DNA of 11,190 nt from Actinomycetes bacterium (GTDB lineage: Bacteria > Actinomycetota > Actinomycetes > Actinomycetales > Dermatophilaceae), in assembly GCA_023389095.1 (NCBI GenBank), contig JAEWFB010000048.1, forward strand, positions 1 through 11,190, given 5' to 3'. The notes under the pieces are model-generated. The model did not search any database. It saw nothing but the letters and a program-made list of their open reading frames with translations, and was not told where the DNA came from. The position numbers and the translations under genes are program-made. Positions 7,298 through 11,190 of the stretch are shown in pieces (the stretch's first letter is position 1; each line of letters opens with the position of its first letter).

Positions 7298-8439
7298 GGG
7301 CGGCCACCGCGGTCGTCCGGGCCGGCGGCGTCGAGGAGCGCCCGGCCCAGGGCAACCGCGTCGCGCTCGGCGTGCTCCTGCCGCACGTAGAGGCGCAGGT
7401 CGGCCACCCGGGCGGCGTGCTCCTCCTCGAGGGCGAGGGGGCCCGGCCCGAGCGCGTGGTCGGCGTGGCCCAGGACGTCCTCGACAGCGTCCGCGACGAC
7501 GCGCCGGACGCGCAGCGCCAGGAGTGCCCCGTCTGCGCCGGTGGCGACCCCCGCGTCGACCGCGCGGGAGGCGTCGGACAGGACGGCGGACGCGGCGTGG
7601 AGGGCGGAGTCGACCGCGCCGAGGTGCATGAGCGCCACCTGGTCGGGTGGGCGCCGACGGCACTGGTCGAGCAGGCGCCCGGCCACCGCGCAGGCGCCGC
7701 CGAACCACACCGCCGCCACCCCCATGCCGCCCCAGGCGAAGCCGGGCCGCTCGAGGTACCAGCCGGTTTCGCCGACGGGGACGGCCCCGGCGTCGTCGAA
7801 GGTGACCGGCCCGCTGGGGACACCTCGAAGACCTCGGGCCACCCACGCCATCGGCTCGACGCGCGCCGCGCCGCTGCGCAGGTCCACGGCGTAGAGGCGT
7901 CGGCGCTCGTCGTCGCACCACGCCGTCACCAGCGCATGGCTCAGCGTGCCGGCGAGAGAGCACCACGGTTTGGTGCCGACGAGGCGTGTGCCCCCACCGG
8001 TCGAGTGCGCGGTCAGCCGCACGCCCGGTCCCTCGGCCGCGAAGACACCCCAGGTCTCACCGTCCTGCACGGTCGGCACGTCGTGACCGGCAGCCTCGGC
8101 CTCGGCGAGGATCGCCCGGGCGTCGAGGTGTGGTTCGAGCGCCCGGGCCACGGTGAGGTCGCCCGCCGCCACGCACGCCAACGCCTCCCACAGCGTGGCC
8201 GTGCTGCCGGCGCCCGGTAGCGGGAATGCCTCGGGCACGAGGGATCCCAGCTCGAGACCGGCCGCAGCGTCGCCGGCGCGTTCGCGTGCCAGCCCTCGCA
8301 GCCTGCCCGTCAGGTGCCCGAGCGATGATCCGTGCACGACCGGGGTGAACGGCTCGGCGAGGTCTCCGGCCACATCCGATCGGCTCCCCGACCTCACGTC
8401 GTGCCGCTCTGCGGGGGCGTACGGCACGGTCGCGGCCAC
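7294..8439 (-). CDS. Acyl-CoA dehydrogenase-like flavoprotein (divergent)
   Basis: This is a 381-residue protein, close to the usual ACAD length of about 380. The start is the GTG at 8439, preceded by gaggagg at about 5-nt spacing; an in-frame ATG at 8490 would add 17 residues but lacks such a site. The N-terminal half is helical. A central beta domain (about 125-225) contains GTKPWCSLAGTLSHALVTA (155-173), resembling the flavin-contacting segment of ACADs. The C-terminal half is helical, ending with LRLYVRQEHAERDAVALGRALL. I cannot locate the standard catalytic Glu or the usual C-terminal Arg-containing signature, so it may be an atypical ACAD oxidising an unusual thioester or another substrate, or a non-dehydrogenating relative. 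It is first in the operon with the PIG-L/methyltransferase fusion and the glycosyltransferase, which points to acyl-chain or small-molecule modification in glycoconjugate synthesis rather than beta-oxidation. Confidence 0.7.
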   Translation of the reverse strand: MAATVPYAPAERHDVRSGSRSDVAGDLAEPFTPVVHGSSLGHLTGRLRGLARERAGDAAAGLELGSLVPEAFPLPGAGSTATLWEALACVAAGDLTVARALEPHLDARAILAEAEAAGHDVPTVQDGETWGVFAAEGPGVRLTAHSTGGGTRLVGTKPWCSLAGTLSHALVTAWCDDERRRLYAVDLRSGAARVEPMAWVARGLRGVPSGPVTFDDAGAVPVGETGWYLERPGFAWGGMGVAAVWFGGACAVAGRLLDQCRRRPPDQVALMHLGAVDSALHAASAVLSDASRAVDAGVATGADGALLALRVRRVVADAVEDVLGHADHALGPGPLALEEEHAARVADLRLYVRQEHAERDAVALGRALLDAAGPDDRGGRP

Positions 8440-8539
8440 GGCGTCCTCCTCGTCGGTGCAGGAGTTCGACGGGCCCCTGCGGTCGTGCACCCCCGTACCC
8501 CGAGGGGATGGCTCCGATGCGGGTCCTCGCCGCCCGTCA

Positions 8540-8564
8540 GCGGCGTCGGACCGAACGACGCCGC
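8540..8564. promoter_or_regulatory. 9-bp perfect inverted repeat, candidate operator
   Basis: GCGGCGTCG (8540-8548) and CGACGCCGC (8556-8564) are perfect inverted copies separated by 7 nt, about 100-125 bp upstream of the operon start at 8439. The same 9-mer CGACGCCGC recurs at 8589-8597, inside a second palindrome. Arm length and repetition suggest a dimer-binding site, but a structured RNA or chance in GC-rich DNA is possible. Confidence 0.35.
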
Positions 8565-8590
8565 CCCGACTGCGCTTCTGAATCCGGACG

Positions 8591-8609
8591 ACGCCGCTGC
8601 AGTCGGCGT
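8591..8609. promoter_or_regulatory. Second inverted repeat sharing the same half-site
   Basis: ACGCCG (8591-8596) and CGGCGT (8604-8609) are perfect inverted copies with a 7-nt spacer, centred 48 bp from the centre of the 8540-8564 repeat. The left arm is part of the third copy of the CGACGCCGC 9-mer. Half-site order is reversed relative to the first palindrome. Confidence 0.3.
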
Positions 8610-8655
8610 ACCCCGGGCCGTGGTCGCTGATTCATCGACCCACCACGAGCGAGAC

Positions 8656-8683
8656 CGTTGCGCCGACGCGGCAGGCCGCAACG
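8656..8683 (-). terminator. Candidate terminator hairpin downstream of the AraC-family gene
   Basis: CGTTGCG (8656-8662) and CGCAACG (8677-8683) form a perfect 7-bp stem with a 14-nt loop that can pair further (CC with GG). It begins 37 nt past the AraC stop on the minus strand. No T-tract follows, so it could also be a regulatory inverted repeat. Confidence 0.35.
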
Positions 8684-8720
8684 ACCCTCGCCGCACGTCG
8701 GACGGCAGGGACCCCGCCCG

Positions 8721-9704
8721 TCAGTGACGCGTCGGCCGGCCGCTCCGGAGCGTCTCGTGCGGGGCTTCGCCGAACCGCCGGCGGTACGCGGAGGCGAAGC
8801 GGCCCTGGTGGTAGAAGCCCCACCGCATGGCGACGTCGGTGACGGTGGTGCCGTCGTCACGCTCGCCGCTGGCGAGGTCGGCGTGGGCCCGGTCGAGGCG
8901 CACCCGGCGCACGAACTCGGACGGGGTGGTCTCGAGGTACCGGCGGAAGGCCTGTTGCAGGGCCCGGGGCGTCACGCCGGCGGCGGCCGCGAGCTCCGGC
9001 AGCGTCAGGGGCTCGTCGGCGCGCGCCTCGACGAGGTCGAGAGCACGCGACAGGGCCGCCGAGCCCATGGCGTCGTCCCGGTCGGCCGCGGTGGGGCCGC
9101 GGTCGGCGGTCGTCGGGAAGGTCCTCAGGACCGTGGCCGCGAGGTCGCGGGCCGCGGCATCGCGGGCGAGCGGCGTGCCGTCGTGCGCCGACAGGGTCCG
9201 GGCCGCGTCGTCGATGGCGGACCGCAGGGCCTCGCCGCGGCGCGTCGTGACGGGTCGGTGGTCGAGCAGCCGCACGGGCAGGGCGCCGTCACCCTGGCCG
9301 CCGGCGACCTCGCCGAGCAGGGCGGGGTCGAACATCGTGATGCTGTACCGGGCCCGGTTGATGCGGCCGCGGTAGGGGCGGTCGGGGGGTGAGAAGCTGA
9401 ACACGTCGCCCGGGCCGAACGAGGTGGCGTGCCGCGAGCCGGCGACGCGATGGTCCTCGACGGTGCCCGAGTCGATGGTGCACAGGCAGATCTTGCCGAG
9501 GGCATTGACGTCGTAGAGCATCTCGAAGCCGAGGTCGAGATGGTCCACGCTCAGCTCGGCCGGGCCCTCGACGCGGTCGATGTGGGCATGGGGTGCTGTC
9601 GTGGTGCTGCCGATCTTCATCGGCGCGTAGGCGCCGCTGAGGAAGCTCTCGATGCGATCGAGATCGGTGCTGTCGAAGACCACGGAGTCCATGGCTAGAT
9701 CCAT
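8721..9704 (-). CDS. AraC-family transcriptional regulator
   Basis: This protein is 327 residues from the ATG at 9704; an alternative ATG at 9690-9692 would give 323. Neither has a clear Shine-Dalgarno. The N-terminal half resembles an AraC_binding-type jelly-roll sensor (about 15-185), with GPGDVFSFSPPDRPYRGRI as the typical turn before the central strands. The C-terminal DNA-binding domain has two helix-turn-helices: LTLPELAAAAGVTPRALQQA followed by FRRYLETTPSEFVRRVRL, then VTDVAMRWGFYHQGRFASAY and FGEAPHETL, a canonical AraC/XylS signature. The gene lies directly upstream of, and in the same direction as, the acyl-CoA-dehydrogenase/PIG-L/glycosyltransferase operon. It may therefore regulate that operon, or the divergent GAF-ANTAR gene. 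The ligand is unknown. The frame stays open upstream to 10007, but that part lacks family character and is likely non-coding. Confidence 0.9.
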   Translation of the reverse strand: MDLAMDSVVFDSTDLDRIESFLSGAYAPMKIGSTTTAPHAHIDRVEGPAELSVDHLDLGFEMLYDVNALGKICLCTIDSGTVEDHRVAGSRHATSFGPGDVFSFSPPDRPYRGRINRARYSITMFDPALLGEVAGGQGDGALPVRLLDHRPVTTRRGEALRSAIDDAARTLSAHDGTPLARDAAARDLAATVLRTFPTTADRGPTAADRDDAMGSAALSRALDLVEARADEPLTLPELAAAAGVTPRALQQAFRRYLETTPSEFVRRVRLDRAHADLASGERDDGTTVTDVAMRWGFYHQGRFASAYRRRFGEAPHETLRSGRPTRH

Positions 9705-9785
9705 TCGCTGCGGCCGGAGTGGCCGAGGGGTCCCTCGAAGGAGGGGACGGGGCGGGCCGCGGTCTGACCCCACGCCGTCCCTTCG

Positions 9786-9791
9786 ACCGTA
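9786..9791 (-). promoter_or_regulatory. Candidate -10 element for the AraC-family gene
   Basis: On the minus strand this reads TACGGT, matching TANNNT, about 80 nt upstream of the ATG at 9704. There is no recognisable -35, so this is weak. Confidence 0.2.
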
Positions 9792-9875
9792 CCCCTTCCG
9801 CGTCGGCCCCGGTGCCTTGCGAAGGCTGTGGATTGCATGGGAGCGCGACACGCGGTGACGCGGGGCGGCGCTCGT

Positions 9876-9905
9876 TTGCTTCGCTCGTCGGCCATCGTCT
9901 AGGTT
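9876..9905 (+). promoter_or_regulatory. Candidate promoter for the second GAF-ANTAR gene
   Basis: TTGCTT (9876-9881) and TAGGTT (9900-9905) are separated by 18 nt. They match the TTGACA-like and TANNNT elements of housekeeping actinobacterial promoters, in the least GC-rich part of the gap. Transcription would start near 9912 and give a leader of about 195 nt before the GTG at 10108. Confidence 0.4.
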
Positions 9906-9970
9906 CGAGCCGGGCGCACCCACCACGCGCCCAGCCAGTTCTGCCCGACCGCCTTGTGTCCGCGGTCCCG

Positions 9971-9990
9971 CACCACGTGTCTGCGTGGTG
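9971..9990 (+). promoter_or_regulatory. Perfect 7-bp hairpin in the leader of the GAF-ANTAR gene
   Basis: CACCACG (9971-9977) and CGTGGTG (9984-9990) form a perfect stem closing a 6-nt loop (tgtctg). Hexaloops are characteristic of ANTAR RNA targets, but those carry A at loop position 1 and G at position 4, which this loop lacks. It could instead be a dimer-binding DNA operator. Confidence 0.4.
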
Positions 9991-10085
9991 CCCCGGATCG
10001 GAGACACACATGCCCATGCGCGCCGTCGGGGCCCGTCGCTGCCCCTCGCTGCCTCGACGTGCGGTCGGCGCGAGGACGAGCCTCA

Positions 10086-10100
10086 CCACCCGGTCGGTGG
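10086..10100 (+). promoter_or_regulatory. Hairpin occluding the ribosome-binding site of the GAF-ANTAR gene
   Basis: CCACC (10086-10090) pairs with GGTGG (10096-10100) around a 5-nt loop. The right arm contains the only Shine-Dalgarno-like stretch, GGTGGG (10096-10101), 6 nt before the GTG start at 10108. Folding would hide the ribosome-binding site. A smaller hairpin (GAGG/CCTC, 10072-10084) sits directly upstream. Confidence 0.35.
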
Positions 10101-10107
10101 GTCCGCG

Positions 10108-10830
10108 GTGAGCAACGGTGTCAACCCGGCAGCCCTCACCGCCAGCCTGCGCCGCCTCGACCAGAGCGGTGACCCGAGCGCGCTGCGGCCTTCGCTCCAG
10201 CGCGTCATCGAGGCGTGCGACCAGCTCTTCGACGTCGACGGCAGTGGCCTCATGCTCACCGACGAGGACGGCGACCTGCACTACACGGCGGCCTCGGACG
10301 GCCCCGGCACCCTGCTCGAGCAGGCCCAGATCGAGACCGGCCAGGGTCCGTGCATCGACACCTTCACCCACGACCTCGCCGTGGACACCACCGACGTCAC
10401 CCTGGACTCCCGATGGCCCGATCTCGGTCGCCGGCTCGCGGGGCTCGGGGTGGCCGCGGTGCTCGGGGTCCCGGTCCATCTCGCGGGCGTCTGCGTCGGC
10501 AGCCTCAACCTCTACCGGGCGCGTCCCGGCCACTGGGACCACGCCCAACTGGTGGCCCTCGAGAAGTTCGCCGAGGTCGCCGAGACGATGATGTCGGCGG
10601 CGGTCGCGGCCGACCACGCGGGCGAGCTGGCCAGCCAGCTGTCCTACGCCCTGGACTACCGCGCCCCCATCGAACGGGGCGTCGGCTACCTCATGGGCCG
10701 CGACGGACTCTCGCAGCCCGACGCGTTCAACCTGCTCCGCTCGACGGCACGCAACAGTCGCCGCAAGGTCGCCGACGTCGCCGAGCACCTGCTCGGCACG
10801 GGCCGCCTGCCCGGGGAGGACAAGGCATGA
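10108..10830 (+). CDS. GAF and ANTAR domain-containing protein (second copy)
   Basis: This is a 240-residue regulator. Residues about 27-165 form a GAF domain, with FDVDGSGLMLTDEDGDLHYTA (41-61) as the first strands, GQGPCIDTF (78-86) matching the EGPC segment of actinobacterial GAF-ANTAR proteins, and VGSLNLYRARPG (130-141) as the late strand. The ANTAR domain is about 176-230 (IERGVGYLMGRDGLSQPDAFNLLRSTARNSRRKVADVAEHLL), predicted to bind nascent RNA and suppress termination. The GTG at 10108 is chosen because it precedes the first conserved residues and has GGTGGG at 6-nt spacing; the ATG at 9985 would add 41 low-complexity residues. It differs clearly from the GAF-ANTAR protein at 2983-3795 and lacks its disordered tail, so it is not a recent duplicate. 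The gene is coupled by an ATGA overlap to the next one. Its target RNA is unknown. Confidence 0.9.
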   Translation: MSNGVNPAALTASLRRLDQSGDPSALRPSLQRVIEACDQLFDVDGSGLMLTDEDGDLHYTAASDGPGTLLEQAQIETGQGPCIDTFTHDLAVDTTDVTLDSRWPDLGRRLAGLGVAAVLGVPVHLAGVCVGSLNLYRARPGHWDHAQLVALEKFAEVAETMMSAAVAADHAGELASQLSYALDYRAPIERGVGYLMGRDGLSQPDAFNLLRSTARNSRRKVADVAEHLLGTGRLPGEDKA

Positions 10831-11190
10831 ATCCCGAGGAGCTCTCAGCCGCAACGGGTTCCACGTCGTCGGTCCGGCCGGCACCCTCGGCCAGCCCGGC
10901 ACCTTCGGCGCGGCCCGCGGCCCCGGACGACGGCCTCGCGGACAAGCGCGGACGCGTCACGGCGCGCACGCCTCGACCGGCCGCGTCGGTCTCACCCGAG
11001 GCCCTCGTCGCCCTGGATCGACTCGTCGAGGTGCTCACTGCCGAGGGGGCCGAGCCCACAGCCGGCATGCGTGGCCAGGACCCACCGCCGGAGCTCGACG
11101 CGGTGGTCCGGCGGCTGCGCAGCCCGGACCGGGCCGCCCGGCCGGTGGTGCGGCTCGCGCAGCTCGCCGTCGCGCTCCGGCTGGGGCGCG
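10827..11190 (+). CDS. Hypothetical protein, N-terminal part (3' end outside window)
   Basis: The ATG at 10827 overlaps the GAF-ANTAR stop (ATGA, 10827-10830) and is preceded by ggggagga at 6-nt spacing, so the gene is well supported though cut by the window edge. About 121 residues are visible. Residues about 12-35 are rich in Pro, Ala and Ser, with a short repeat (PAPSASPAPSARPA), and are probably disordered. Then comes a helical segment, SPEALVALDRLVEVLTAEGA, and a second Arg-rich helical stretch (VVRRLRSPDRAARPVVRLAQLAVAL). There is no signal peptide and no family I recognise. Translational coupling suggests it works with the GAF-ANTAR protein, for example as a partner or second regulator, but that is inference. 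Whether a further domain follows cannot be seen. Confidence 0.75.
   Translation, partial: MNPEELSAATGSTSSVRPAPSASPAPSARPAAPDDGLADKRGRVTARTPRPAASVSPEALVALDRLVEVLTAEGAEPTAGMRGQDPPPELDAVVRRLRSPDRAARPVVRLAQLAVALRLGR

Larger units (their letters stand above)
8440..8720. other. Intergenic region upstream of the three-gene operon, with clustered inverted repeats
   Basis: This 281-bp gap between the AraC gene and the acyl-CoA-dehydrogenase-like gene, both on the minus strand, should hold the operon promoter. I see no good -35/-10 pair, and no credible coding frame. It contains a 9-bp half-site GCGGCGTCG three times, once inverted relative to the other two, and a separate hairpin near the AraC stop; these are listed separately. 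Confidence 0.5.
9705..10107. other. Divergent intergenic region (403 bp) between AraC and GAF-ANTAR genes
   Basis: No convincing gene is seen here; the open frames are low-complexity products of high GC. It holds promoter candidates for both flanking genes, a bulged inverted repeat (about 9730-9748), a perfect 7-bp hairpin at 9971-9990 and a hairpin at 10086-10100 over the GAF-ANTAR ribosome-binding site. Base composition drops locally around 9871-9905 (tttgctt, tctaggttc), as expected for a promoter. Confidence 0.6.

Noticed and set aside
9971..9990. Classical ANTAR dual-hexaloop target RNA
   Set aside because: Only one hexaloop hairpin is visible and its loop lacks A at position 1 and G at position 4, so I list it as a hairpin only.
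9705..10007. N-terminal extension of the AraC-family protein up to the ATG at 10007
   Set aside because: The added 101 residues are Arg/Pro/Gly-rich without family similarity, and they would overlap the best promoter candidate of the divergent gene. The region is better read as intergenic.
9289..10902. 537-codon open frame on the minus strand
   Set aside because: It runs antisense to the GAF-ANTAR gene and across the divergent intergenic region and part of the AraC gene. The translation has no domain character, and the opposite-strand genes have clear motifs; it is a high-GC shadow.

Overview
The window is very GC-rich (well above 70% by eye) and almost fully coding, with strong G/C third-position bias, GTG starts and 4-bp start/stop overlaps. 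Together with two GAF-ANTAR regulators and a YihY/BrkB membrane protein, this points to a chromosomal segment of an actinomycete. A member of Micrococcales (for example Intrasporangiaceae) is my guess, not something the sequence proves. I see no rRNA, tRNA, transposase, phage gene or CRISPR array.

Layout, left to right. (1) Positions 1-2955, plus strand: the 3' part of a phytoene-desaturase-like FAD oxidoreductase, an SRPBCC (START-like) protein overlapping it by 4 bp (ATGA), and after 104 bp a cytochrome P450 of the CYP152 fatty-acid peroxygenase type. The P450 has the Arg-Pro pair that replaces the usual I-helix acid/alcohol pair, and a His where the alkene-forming OleT has His85. (2) Positions 2983-3795, minus strand: a GAF-ANTAR regulator convergent with the P450. 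(3) Positions 3948-5102, plus strand: a YihY/BrkB family membrane protein whose N-terminus is encoded by a 9-bp tandem repeat. (4) Positions 5157-8439, minus strand: a three-gene operon, in transcription order an acyl-CoA-dehydrogenase-like protein, a PIG-L deacetylase/SAM-methyltransferase fusion and a family-2 glycosyltransferase. The genes are joined by two GTGA overlaps, and the operon is separated from BrkB by a convergent hairpin terminator. (5) Positions 8721-9704, minus strand: an AraC-family regulator just upstream of that operon. (6) Positions 10108-11190, plus strand: a second GAF-ANTAR regulator with a long structured leader, coupled through an ATGA overlap to an unidentified gene cut by the right edge.

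Two modules are the best candidates for undescribed biology. The acyl-CoA-dehydrogenase/deacetylase-methyltransferase/glycosyltransferase operon looks like a compact pathway that builds or tailors a small glycoconjugate, possibly under the neighbouring AraC regulator. The CYP152 P450, with its oxidoreductase and SRPBCC neighbours, could make hydroxy fatty acids or terminal alkenes. Both product assignments are inference. Family assignments rest on motifs read by eye, without database searches.
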